A DNA stretch of 21,178 nucleotides, from NCBI GenBank assembly GCA_009885275.1, contig VFKY01000396.1, forward strand, positions 1-21,178. Reading direction: 5' to 3'. The position numbers and the translations under genes were made by a program. Position 1 is the first letter of the stretch. Each line of letters begins with the position of its first letter. This document shows positions 1-7,444 of the stretch, one piece after another. The DNA is from Verrucomicrobiota bacterium (lineage in GTDB: Bacteria > Verrucomicrobiota > Verrucomicrobiia > Verrucomicrobiales > Verrucomicrobiaceae). The notes beneath the pieces are model-generated. The model did not search any database, was not told the DNA's origin, and saw nothing but the letters and a program-made list of their open reading frames with translations.

Positions 1-406
1 ATTCACGGGCGATGGCGGCGAGTTCACGTAGTTGATAACTCTTAACGATACCGCCGGGAATACGGAGTCGGCACATGTAGCCGTCCTTCACCGGATTGAG
101 CCAGAAGAGGCCATTCCATTTGTAACGGAAAACGCTTTCAGGATCGGGCTTGGCATTCCATCTAGCATCCATCATGAGTTGCTCGATGGCATCAAAAGGA
201 TACAATTCGCGTTTGATTCGTTCTTCTTTGGTGAGTTCATCAAGCGATGGTCCTGAAGCAACTTTAGCAAGGGGCGCGGATGCAAGATCATTAAAGCTTA
301 CACCACCCGCTGATATGCCTGCGAAAAAGCCTTCGAGGTAGCGCTTCTGATCCACATTGAAATCATTGCTACCATTAGTGAGGGGAGTGAGAAGTTCAGT
401 AGACAT
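1..406 (-). CDS. nirA: Ferredoxin-type assimilatory nitrite reductase, N-terminal part (cut by window edge)
   Basis: The first 135 residues are visible before the gene leaves the window. Residues 94-134 (FRYKWNGLFWLNP, then YMCRLRIPGG, then QLRELAAIA) match the first nitrite/sulfite reductase ferredoxin-like half-domain, which helps bind the substrate and siroheme. By family the complete enzyme reduces nitrite to ammonia with six electrons using siroheme and a 4Fe-4S cluster; those cluster cysteines lie outside the window. The ATG at 406 overlaps the 3' end of the flavoprotein gene by 11 bp, so the two are probably translationally coupled. Residues 16-35 (FNVDQKRYLEGFFAGISAGG) resemble residues 13-32 of that flavoprotein. 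A CysI-type sulfite reductase is the alternative, but the nitrate transport context and the FRYKWNGLF block favour nitrite reductase. Confidence 0.8.
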   Translation of the reverse strand, partial: MSTELLTPLTNGSNDFNVDQKRYLEGFFAGISAGGVSFNDLASAPLAKVASGPSLDELTKEERIKRELYPFDAIEQLMMDARWNAKPDPESVFRYKWNGLFWLNPVKDGYMCRLRIPGGIVKSYQLRELAAIARE

Positions 407-2045
407 CACGGGCATAGCGTTTGGATTTTTTCATCTCGTTCACATAGGCAGAGGCATCGTCTTCAGACTTGCCGCCTTGTTGCTGAACAATGGTGTGCAG
501 CGCAGCATCAACATCCTTGGCCATGCGTGAAGCATCACCGCAGACATAGAAGTAGGAACCCTGCTCCAGCCAGCTCCAAAGTTCTGATGCAGCACTGAGC
601 ATGCGATCCTGCACATAAACCTTTTCCGTCTGATCGCGCGAGAAAGCAGTATCGAGACGGGTGAGGTGTCCATCTTTGACCCAATTGAGAACTTGATCGT
701 GATAGAGAAAATCGGTCGAACGTTTTTGATCGCCGAAAAATAGCCAGTTGTTCCCTGTGGCGCCGGTGATTTTACGTTCTTCCAAAAACGCTCGAAAGGG
801 GGCAATGCCAGTTCCTGGGCCTACCATGATGATAGGTGTTTTTCCATTTGCGGGGATACGGAAGTGTTTGGCCGTATGAATGAATACCCCAGCTGTTTTT
901 CCTTTTGCGAGACGATCAGCTAAAAAAGTGGAAGCAACCCCCTTGTGCTGGATGCTATCCTTTTCATAACGCACTGCACCGACGCAAAGGTGAACTTCAT
1001 TTGGATGAGCTTTGAGACTTGAAGCGATGGAGTAGAGGCGGGGCTGCAGTTTCCGCAGTGAATTTATAAAGTCGGTTGGTGACACTTTCGTTTCAGGGGA
1101 CTTACCGATTAGAGATCGGATTTCATAATGCTTTTTCAAAGCTTCCTTTAAAGGAGCTTCACTGCCATTGTGAATATGGACGATGGCATCCGCATCAAGT
1201 TCATGGGCGGCGATGATGTTCGCTACCACTTCAGGGCAGTTTTCAGGGAGTAGACCCAGTGCATCCCCAGTCTCGTAAATAAGGCCACTGCCTTCCAGTG
1301 AAAATGCAACATGTCGCGTATCCTTTGCAGATCGCTCGGCATTCAATGCCACGCATTCAATGAGAGGTGCGGGAAAGGGGTTTTTACGGGTATAGCCTGT
1401 TTCAATTTCTTTTTCCACCACAACGGATGAGTTCGTGGTTTCATCGTGGTTGCCTGTTGTGTTGAGCAGTGAAAGAAAGACACCATCACTCCATGTCTTG
1501 GCGAGTTCATCATAGTCAACATCACAATCGACGCGGGGATGAATACGCTGGGCACCGAGTTCCTCAAAGCGCTGATCAAGCTTCCGTCCTGCGAGGCAAA
1601 AGGTATCGCCATAATTCATATCACCCAGCGCGAGAACGGAAAATTTTAATCCATCGAGTTTAGGTGACGATCCGTTTTGATTGAGTTTGTCCCAGAATGA
1701 AATCGCGTTGTCCGGCATGTCGCCTTCACCCCAAGTGCTGGTGATTAGAAGCACATTATTTTCGGTTTGCAGTTCCTCAGGTTGAATAGACTCCAGCCCA
1801 GCAACACGTGCTTGGAAGCCTCGTGCGTTGGCTTCTTTACAGAGCTTCTTGGAGTAGCCTTCGGCATTTCCGCTTTGGCTACCGAAGAGTACGAGCAACT
1901 TAGGTTTATCAGTCGCGTTGGAATTGATTGATGGCAGGGTACCAGCAGCACCGCGACTCAGGATGCCAGCGAGGAATCCATTTAACCAAGAGCGTTGCTC
2001 GGAACTAAAGGGTGCGGATTCAGGGATGATGGGAACAGTGGACAT
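396..2045 (-). CDS. CysJ-like diflavin (FMN/FAD) NADPH reductase, likely electron donor to the adjacent nitrite reductase
   Basis: The 549-residue protein has the layout of the sulfite reductase flavoprotein alpha subunit. A flavodoxin domain at about 49-195 carries the FMN phosphate loop GSQSGN (55-60). A ferredoxin-reductase-type domain follows, with FAD motif RLYSIASS (336-343) and GVAST (369-373), NADPH loop GPGTGIAPFR (409-418), CGD (502-504) and the terminal RYARDVY. It should move electrons from NADPH through FAD and FMN to an acceptor. The stop overlaps the start of nirA, so the acceptor is probably nitrite reductase, or a nitrate reductase further downstream, rather than a sulfite reductase. 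Residues 13-32 form an extra N-terminal segment, shared with NirA, that precedes the flavodoxin fold. The ATG at 2045 lies 27 bp after the kinase/phosphatase stop and has no clear Shine-Dalgarno sequence. Confidence 0.88.
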   Translation of the reverse strand: MSTVPIIPESAPFSSEQRSWLNGFLAGILSRGAAGTLPSINSNATDKPKLLVLFGSQSGNAEGYSKKLCKEANARGFQARVAGLESIQPEELQTENNVLLITSTWGEGDMPDNAISFWDKLNQNGSSPKLDGLKFSVLALGDMNYGDTFCLAGRKLDQRFEELGAQRIHPRVDCDVDYDELAKTWSDGVFLSLLNTTGNHDETTNSSVVVEKEIETGYTRKNPFPAPLIECVALNAERSAKDTRHVAFSLEGSGLIYETGDALGLLPENCPEVVANIIAAHELDADAIVHIHNGSEAPLKEALKKHYEIRSLIGKSPETKVSPTDFINSLRKLQPRLYSIASSLKAHPNEVHLCVGAVRYEKDSIQHKGVASTFLADRLAKGKTAGVFIHTAKHFRIPANGKTPIIMVGPGTGIAPFRAFLEERKITGATGNNWLFFGDQKRSTDFLYHDQVLNWVKDGHLTRLDTAFSRDQTEKVYVQDRMLSAASELWSWLEQGSYFYVCGDASRMAKDVDAALHTIVQQQGGKSEDDASAYVNEMKKSKRYARDVY

Positions 2046-2072
2046 GGCTTGTCTTTAGGGGCGTAGGTGGGG

Positions 2073-3701
2073 CTAACGAGTGGTGAGTTTAAACAACAAC
2101 CATAAACTGATGAATAGGAGGAGATAAAATGCGGTCTTGTAAAACCTCAGCGGATTACGTTCCAATAAGGGGACATTTTTTTCAAAATAAGGCTCCACTT
2201 TGTCAGGATGATTGAGGTTGTAGACTAGCTCAGAAAAATTTTGGTACCGCCGCTCGTGATCGATGGCGATGGCATGAAGAACAACCGCTTCCAACCATGG
2301 AGGAACATTGGGGTTGAGCTTAGAAGGTCGCTTTGCAGCATGAAATACTGGAGTCTGATAGCGCTCAATTTCACCGTAGGGCAGGGTGTTGGTAAGAGCT
2401 TGATAGAGGGTAACTCCAATGGCAAAAATCTCTGTACGCTCACTTACGGGAGCATCGTGGAATCTCTCTGGTGCTAAATAACTAGGGGTTCCAGCGCGCG
2501 AGGTAACGGAAAAAATTTCCGCAGCACTGCCAAGATCGACTAATTTGAAATCCAATTTTGCATAATCACCAACACACAAAATATTTTCAGGCTTGATGTC
2601 CCCATGAACAAGATCATAGCGAAGGAGATGCCCGGCGGCTTCTGTAAGAAATCTGCCCAGCGCTACTGTTGAATCCACTGAAAGTAAGCGCTCTCGCAAT
2701 ACAGTGTTAAGATTAGGAGCATCAACAAATGCCATGACGTAATAGCGTGCAGTTTGATCTAGTGGCTCATGCGAGCGGATGAAAAAGTCAGACGTCAGTC
2801 GAGTGGCATTCCATGTTTCTCGGGTGAAGGCATTGAGATGGGCTTCGCTATCAATGGCTTCGTGTGGGGCAAATTTTAGAACGACGCGCTGATTGTCTTT
2901 TTCTGCGAGCCATACACGATCTGCATGATGAAATGGGCGTACGAGTTCGTAACCGTCGATAATTTCGCCCTTGCTCAGAGTGTTGGGGATGGTGAGGTTA
3001 CGTTCATTCATCGTGCGAAGCCTGCCGGTACGGACAATGTCCAGAATAATGGCGCTCATGTCATCCATTGTTTCTGCAGTGGCATTGCCTCGTGCGGTTT
3101 TGACTATGCTTCGCGCAGAGTTCCGATCTCTGAGTGAGTTGGAAATAGCATCGGTAGTGAGATGATTTGATACACCATCACTACAAAGAAAAACTATGTC
3201 GCCATCTCGTATTTGGGTGTCGAATAGATGAGGTGTAATCTCCAATGACATGCCGAGTGCACGTGTGAGCACATTTGTGCGATCTGTATCCACATGATCT
3301 TCGGAGAGAATACTCGTAGTGCCATTCCGCGAAAGGCACACTCTGGAGTCGCCAACGTTGATACCGTAAAGTCGATCTCCTTCAATAACGATTGCTGCAA
3401 GCGTGGATACCATTTCAGGGCGATCAAAGCGCGCCATGGATTCTTGATAAAGCGTCCGATTCAGTAGTTGGGTAAATTCTTCAAGAGCGCGTGGTGGAGA
3501 CCAGGAGCGTGGCTTCGCTTGATAGTTAACCAGTAAAGATTGCACCGTTCGTTGTGCGGCTTCACGTGCTGGCAGACATAGTCCAGCACCATCAGCAAGC
3601 ACTGCCACCAGAGTTTCGCCCCATGACTTCGTGCCGAAAGCATCAGAAGATGGATGACCATCTTCATAGGCCATTCCATAAGTGGTGATGTTGATTTTCA
3701 A
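2073..3701 (-). CDS. Bifunctional PP2C-type phosphatase / Ser-Thr protein kinase with C-terminal membrane anchor
   Basis: The 542-residue protein fuses two opposing activities. Residues 1-225 are a PP2C phosphatase with metal-binding aspartates in ADGAG (D37), GDSR (D118), SDG (D175) and DDMS (213-216). Residues 250-510 are a Hanks-type kinase with probable ATP lysine K276, catalytic loop HGDIKPEN (366-373), metal-binding DLG (389-391, in place of DFG) and GTPSYLAPE (404-412). The start of the kinase lobe (YELVRPFHHADRVWLAE) lacks a glycine-rich GxGxxG loop. A hydrophobic helix at about 519-540 would anchor the protein with both domains in the cytoplasm. A kinase/phosphatase of this kind also sits between the nitrate transporter and nitrite reductase genes in Pseudomonas (nasA-stk1-nirBD), so a role in nitrate assimilation is likely; its substrate is unknown. 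The start is TTG at 3701, 22 bp after narK; an in-frame ATG follows at codon 10. Confidence 0.9.
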   Translation of the reverse strand: MKINITTYGMAYEDGHPSSDAFGTKSWGETLVAVLADGAGLCLPAREAAQRTVQSLLVNYQAKPRSWSPPRALEEFTQLLNRTLYQESMARFDRPEMVSTLAAIVIEGDRLYGINVGDSRVCLSRNGTTSILSEDHVDTDRTNVLTRALGMSLEITPHLFDTQIRDGDIVFLCSDGVSNHLTTDAISNSLRDRNSARSIVKTARGNATAETMDDMSAIILDIVRTGRLRTMNERNLTIPNTLSKGEIIDGYELVRPFHHADRVWLAEKDNQRVVLKFAPHEAIDSEAHLNAFTRETWNATRLTSDFFIRSHEPLDQTARYYVMAFVDAPNLNTVLRERLLSVDSTVALGRFLTEAAGHLLRYDLVHGDIKPENILCVGDYAKLDFKLVDLGSAAEIFSVTSRAGTPSYLAPERFHDAPVSERTEIFAIGVTLYQALTNTLPYGEIERYQTPVFHAAKRPSKLNPNVPPWLEAVVLHAIAIDHERRYQNFSELVYNLNHPDKVEPYFEKNVPLLERNPLRFYKTAFYLLLFISLWLLFKLTTR

Positions 3702-3723
3702 TGGAGTTTTCGATCAGGATTTT

Positions 3724-4935
3724 TTAGATTCGAGCTTCCGTGAGTGCGCCCCAAGTGGTACGCCAGCGTTTTTTTACGAGGTTAAGTCCGATTAGAGCGA
3801 GCAGGCAAAGACCTGCGAAAATGAGTAATCCGGTGAGGTATGATCCCGTATGCTCCTTGCTTTGCCCCATCATATTAGCGAGAAGAAAGCCGCCACAACC
3901 GCCCCCACATCCGACAAGTCCTGTCATTAGACCAAGGTCCTTACCAAACCTTTGTGGGAGAAGTTGGAACACGGAACCGTTCCCCATGCCAAATGCACCG
4001 CAGGCAATAAAAAATGCGGCAACATTTAAGGGCAAGTTGTTGACCAATCCGCCAATAACGAGAGCGATACATGCTACAGTGTAGTAAACGTGAAGGGAGC
4101 GAATCCCGCCTATTCGATCAGATATTGCCCCTCCGATGGGGCGTCCAAGGGCGCCAATAGCTGTGCACAAAGCCACCAAATCACCGGCCTGTGCCGGGGT
4201 TAGTGAGAAGCGGTCCTTGAAGTACATCCCAAGTGAATAGGCGAGGCCAACAAATCCACCAAAGCTCACGGTGTAGAAAAAACAGAACCAATGCACGTCC
4301 TTATCCTGAAACATGCGAAAGTAGTCGCTTATTTTTTTCTTGCGTACTTGCAGAGGTGCTTCCTTAGAGAAAACAATATAAATAGTAAGCACTACAAATG
4401 CAGGAGCAATGGCAAATCCGAATACGGAAGCCCAACCGTAAGCCTCTGCGAGACGTGGGGCGAGTAGTGAGTCAATGACCACGCCAATGTTTCCTGCGCC
4501 CGCGAGTCCCATGACAAGTCCTTGCATATTTGGTGGATACCAGCGACCTGCTTGAGGAATGGCAACGGCAAAGCTTGCGCCTGCCACACCCAGCACGACT
4601 CCCATCGCGAGCGTGGCCTCATAATTCCTTAGGCCGAAAATCCACGCAGCCGTCAGGCCACCTATGACAATTAGTTGAGCCATGATTCCAGTGCGCTTTG
4701 CCCCTATGCGATCGACTAATAATCCCAATACTAGACGAAAGATGCCTCCGAATAGAATGGGCACTGACACCATAAAAAATCGCTGCTGCGCACTGAGATT
4801 CAGTGATTCAGGTGCTGCGATCTGGTTGGCAAGCACGCCCAGCAGGGTCCAAACCATGAAACTAAAATCGAAATAGAGAAATGAAGTGCAGAGGGTCGGC
4901 CAATGGCCTGAGTGCTTTAGATCAGATAGTTTCAT
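3724..4935 (-). CDS. narK: NarK/NasA-family nitrate/nitrite transporter (MFS, NNP family)
   Basis: This 403-residue, strongly hydrophobic protein has the length and about 12 membrane helices expected of the nitrate/nitrite porter family in the inner membrane. Both nitrate signatures are clear: the first around 117-150 (GVAGASFAVAIPQAGRWYPP, then GLAGAGNIG) and the second around 315-350 (FGMGNGSVFQLLPQRF, then GLVGCGGGCGGF). R67 (FRLVLG) and R265 (GRPIGG) occupy the places of the two substrate-binding arginines R89 and R305 of E. coli NarK. It is the first gene of a unit with the kinase/phosphatase, diflavin reductase and nirA, so uptake of nitrate for assimilation is the likely role. The ATG at 4935 follows a predicted sigma-54 promoter with a leader of about 30 nt; no strong Shine-Dalgarno sequence is visible. 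Confidence 0.95.
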   Translation of the reverse strand: MKLSDLKHSGHWPTLCTSFLYFDFSFMVWTLLGVLANQIAAPESLNLSAQQRFFMVSVPILFGGIFRLVLGLLVDRIGAKRTGIMAQLIVIGGLTAAWIFGLRNYEATLAMGVVLGVAGASFAVAIPQAGRWYPPNMQGLVMGLAGAGNIGVVIDSLLAPRLAEAYGWASVFGFAIAPAFVVLTIYIVFSKEAPLQVRKKKISDYFRMFQDKDVHWFCFFYTVSFGGFVGLAYSLGMYFKDRFSLTPAQAGDLVALCTAIGALGRPIGGAISDRIGGIRSLHVYYTVACIALVIGGLVNNLPLNVAAFFIACGAFGMGNGSVFQLLPQRFGKDLGLMTGLVGCGGGCGGFLLANMMGQSKEHTGSYLTGLLIFAGLCLLALIGLNLVKKRWRTTWGALTEARI

Positions 4936-4974
4936 GGATGTTTAGAGAGAAAGGGGGATTGTCTCTCCACATCA

Positions 4975-4992
4975 ATGCATTGGGCGTGCCAA
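4975..4992 (-). promoter_or_regulatory. Predicted sigma-54 (-24/-12) promoter of narK
   Basis: The minus strand reads TTGGCACGCCCAATGCAT. The invariant GG (4990-4989) and GC (4978-4977) are separated by exactly 10 bp, and only one base departs from TTGGCACG-N4-TTGCA. Placing the C of GC at -12 predicts transcription from about 4965, 30 nt before the narK ATG. Sigma-54 control fits nitrogen assimilation genes, but the promoter is predicted only from sequence. Confidence 0.75.
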
Positions 4993-5004
4993 GTTGTTAA
5001 AATG

Positions 5005-5013
5005 ACTAGAAAT
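5005..5013 (-). promoter_or_regulatory. Conserved ATTTCTAGT block of the narK promoter
   Basis: The minus strand reads ATTTCTAGT, followed by C and ATTTTA. The same 9-mer occurs in the nasS promoter at 11708-11716, in both cases 38 bp (centre to centre) from the palindrome and 14-15 bp before the -24 GG. TCAC also occurs 5 bp before the block at both sites. It may be a second activator half-site or a -10-like element; its function is unknown. Confidence 0.45.
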
Positions 5014-5039
5014 GATTGGTGATATAATTCTTATAAATG

Positions 5040-5054
5040 ATGAAACAAATTCAT
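5040..5054. promoter_or_regulatory. Palindromic operator ATGAA-N5-TTCAT upstream of narK
   Basis: This 15-bp perfect inverted repeat has 5-bp arms and the T-N11-A form of LysR-family sites. It matches 13 of 15 bases of the palindrome core at the lysR start (11743-11757). Its centre (5047) lies 70 bp upstream of the -12 C and about 82 bp upstream of the predicted narK transcription start. The likely binder is the LysR-family protein encoded at 11760-12704, though an enhancer-binding protein is possible. Confidence 0.55.
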
Positions 5055-5068
5055 AGTGATGAATGTTT

Positions 5069-5118
5069 AAAAAACCCATGCCCCATGGCAAATTAAACAT
5101 GCTAGTAGAGGCATGGGT
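5069..5118 (-). terminator. Rho-independent terminator of the nasS-nrt-porin unit
   Basis: On the minus strand a perfect 9-bp stem (ACCCATGCC at 5118-5110 with GGCATGGGT at 5082-5074) encloses a 27-nt loop. The last stem base begins a run of six T (5074-5069). It lies 42 nt past the porin stop and separates that unit from the narK promoter. The loop is longer than usual, which lowers confidence slightly. Confidence 0.65.
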
Positions 5119-5160
5119 AAGGCATTGTAAAAATTCAGGTTCGATTTATGAGCGCAGCAT

Positions 5161-6522
5161 TTAGAATTCGAGTGTTGCCTGAACGTAACCGAAGTCTGCA
5201 TCGTCAGCAGCACCGGTGGCTGCGGCATAGTCGCCACTGAAAAAATGACTGTAACCTGCGACGAAGCTGAGGTTTTTTGTAGCCTTCCATGATACAGTAG
5301 CGTCAAGTTCAGTGCCAACGAAACTGCTGGCGCTACCCTTGATGGGGCGGACTTTGGATACACCATTGGCGCGATACCAAGCATCATTGGTGTCTGCCAG
5401 CCAGAAGGCGTGATAATCGAGTCTAACTTTCACGGTCTTGGAAGGTTGAAATGAAAAGCTCAATGCAGGGGTGTGAATGTTCTGCCAAGAGAAGATATCC
5501 ATGAAGCCGTAAAACTTGTGATTGGTGGGGAAGAGGTTTTGGAATGTTCCCACATCACCGTCGGTGGCATCGCTGTCACCTGATCCATAATTGTACTCAA
5601 TGCCGATACGTGGCTTCATGGAATGCTTTAACCAGTTGTAGCCTGCACCCCAGTGACCGGCGAAAGCGGTGAGATCGCCCCCCTTGACTTCACCAGTTTG
5701 AAACGCCATTTCCGTTTCGTAATCGAAGCCTTGGAGCTTCGTTGGATCAGCTTTCATGCGTGTTCCAAATGTAAAAAAGTTGGTGTTACCCACTGCATAC
5801 TCTTCATGTAGATGGAACACATAGAGATCAGTGGACTGATTCGGCAACAGTGTCTTGTCGCTGTAGTAGAGGCCGCTAAAAATTTGATTGCGCCCCGTGT
5901 CGTTCCCATCAAAGAGGTCACTTTGATTGAATTCGTCCTTATTAGGCACTACCACGCTGGAAGCAAAAGCATCCAAGCTCCATGTGTCAGTGTTGTAGTG
6001 AAGTTTCACTGCATCGAAGGAACGCCCGAGGTTGTTCCAGTCAAAAGTGCCCACCAGTCGTTCATCGGCGAAAGTGAGAAGCTGACGTCCTATGGTGACA
6101 TTAAAGTTCTTTTTTCCGAGCTGGATGTAAGCTTGATAAAGATCAATGGGATCGTCACCTTCAGCACCAAGGACGCCTGGAGTATTGGGGCGGTCACTGT
6201 CGAGCTCAAAAGAGCTTTGTCCTTGTACATAAAAGCTAAACCAGTCGTTCGGGGTGATCTTCATGCCGAGTCGGGCACGCTGAAGTAGCCATGAATCATC
6301 AGTCAGAGCGTTGACTCCATCGTTAAAATCAAAGTTGTTCTCGCGTATTTCAAAACGAAGGCGCTCTTGAAAATCGAAGATCAATTTTCCGTCATAAAAT
6401 GAAAGGGGATTCTCCGCTACTTTGGGTTGTATTGGTGTTGGATTTTTTGCCTTTGCCGGTTCTCCTGCAAAGCCCGCATAAGCGATGGCTAATATGATTG
6501 TAGTTATCAGTTTTGTTTTCAT
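5161..6522 (-). CDS. Outer-membrane beta-barrel of the alginate-export porin type, last gene of the nitrate ABC unit
   Basis: Starting at the ATG at 6522 the protein has 453 residues and a signal peptide (MKTKLITTIILAIAYAGFAG). An in-frame ATG 45 bp upstream would add a charged stretch before the signal and is unlikely. The body has alternating amphipathic strands with many aromatic residues and ends in ATLEF, a typical outer-membrane terminal strand. The segments DDSWLLQRARLG and IGRQLLTFADERLVG, then FDWNNLGRSFDAVKL, resemble the alginate-export (AlgE-like) barrel family. Real alginate export is unlikely here because the gene follows nrtD by 37 bp and shares its terminator. A channel letting nitrate or another small anion across the outer membrane is the more reasonable inference, but the solute is not shown by the sequence. 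Confidence 0.75.
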   Translation of the reverse strand: MKTKLITTIILAIAYAGFAGEPAKAKNPTPIQPKVAENPLSFYDGKLIFDFQERLRFEIRENNFDFNDGVNALTDDSWLLQRARLGMKITPNDWFSFYVQGQSSFELDSDRPNTPGVLGAEGDDPIDLYQAYIQLGKKNFNVTIGRQLLTFADERLVGTFDWNNLGRSFDAVKLHYNTDTWSLDAFASSVVVPNKDEFNQSDLFDGNDTGRNQIFSGLYYSDKTLLPNQSTDLYVFHLHEEYAVGNTNFFTFGTRMKADPTKLQGFDYETEMAFQTGEVKGGDLTAFAGHWGAGYNWLKHSMKPRIGIEYNYGSGDSDATDGDVGTFQNLFPTNHKFYGFMDIFSWQNIHTPALSFSFQPSKTVKVRLDYHAFWLADTNDAWYRANGVSKVRPIKGSASSFVGTELDATVSWKATKNLSFVAGYSHFFSGDYAAATGAADDADFGYVQATLEF

Positions 6523-6559
6523 ATAGGGATATTTCTTGTGGTTTGTTTTAGCGTGTTGG

Positions 6560-7444
6560 TTAGACAATGGTTACCCCTGTAGACAGGGTTTGATTCGACA
6601 ACTCGGAGGCCATATCCAGTGAGGGCATGAATTGTGGATCGTGACTGGGACGAATATGCGAACGATCGTTTAAGAAGGTTATGAGTTGCTCTCGCAGTTC
6701 ATAATAATGAGGATCTTCCATGAGGACTTTTCGTTCGCGAGGTCTTTCAAAAGGGATGGAAAGAATGTCGCCAACCTCAGCCTCAGGGCCGTCAGTCATC
6801 ATGATGACACGATCACTGAGAAAGATCGCCTCATCGACATCGTGTGTGACCATGAGAGTGGTGATGCGAAATTTTCTCCAGAGCTCAAGTAACACCTGCT
6901 GCAACTCATAACGTGTCAGTGAGTCCAACATGCCGAATGGCTCATCTAGGAGCAACATTTTGGGTTGAAGGGCAAAGGCACGAGCGATGCCGACTCGCTG
7001 ACGCATTCCTTGGGAAAGTTCACCTGGATACTTGTGCATCGAATCTGTCAAACCGACGACACTGAGGTAATATTCGGCGATCTGGCAGCGCTCAGTTTTG
7101 CTGGCTGTGAAATACACTTGTTTTACACCGAGCATGACATTTTCGTAGGCAGTCATCCAAGGGAGTAGACAGGGAGACTGAAACACCACGCCACGGTCAG
7201 GACCTGGATCGGTGGTTTCACGTCCGGCTAAAATGATGCCACCCTTAGAGGCTTCGCTAAGTCCAGCGACTATCGAAAGCACCGTGGATTTACCGCAACC
7301 GGAGTGTCCGATAAGCGTTGTAAATTCACCTGGACGAAGCTTAAGATTAAAGTCTTTGACGATGACTGATTCACCTCCGCTAGGGTTGGGATATGCCTTC
7401 CAAAGTTTGGATATCTCCAGCATGTATTTTTGTGGAAAACTCAT
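6560..7444 (-). CDS. nrtD: Nitrate ABC transporter ATPase, catalytically complete subunit (NrtD-like)
   Basis: The 294-residue ABC ATPase has Walker A GHSGCGKS (46-53), Q-loop VVFQ, Walker B LLLDEP (E168), D-loop GMLD and switch histidine H201 (VTHD). The signature is LSQGM (143-147), a departure from LSGGx. It belongs to the nitrate/sulfonate/taurine group, recognisable by [11 protein letters not shown] and [11 protein letters not shown]. It should sit on the cytoplasmic face with the preceding ATPase and NrtB and power uptake. Its start overlaps the end of that ATPase gene by 4 bp (ATGA), which indicates coupled translation and probably a heterodimer. Unlike cyanobacterial NrtC, neither ATPase here carries a C-terminal substrate-binding domain, so the NrtC and NrtD names are given by gene order. 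Confidence 0.88.
   Translation of the reverse strand: MSFPQKYMLEISKLWKAYPNPSGGESVIVKDFNLKLRPGEFTTLIGHSGCGKSTVLSIVAGLSEASKGGIILAGRETTDPGPDRGVVFQSPCLLPWMTAYENVMLGVKQVYFTASKTERCQIAEYYLSVVGLTDSMHKYPGELSQGMRQRVGIARAFALQPKMLLLDEPFGMLDSLTRYELQQVLLELWRKFRITTLMVTHDVDEAIFLSDRVIMMTDGPEAEVGDILSIPFERPRERKVLMEDPHYYELREQLITFLNDRSHIRPSHDPQFMPSLDMASELSNQTLSTGVTIV

Noticed and set aside
5014..5039. Sigma-70 promoter for narK (TTGTTT with TATATC)
   Set aside because: Both hexamers are weak and partly overlap the palindrome, while the -24/-12 element nearby has only one mismatch.
5812..6288. 158-codon open frame on the plus strand opposite the porin gene
   Set aside because: It is antisense to a barrel gene with a clear signal peptide and terminal strand, and shows no own domain or start signal.
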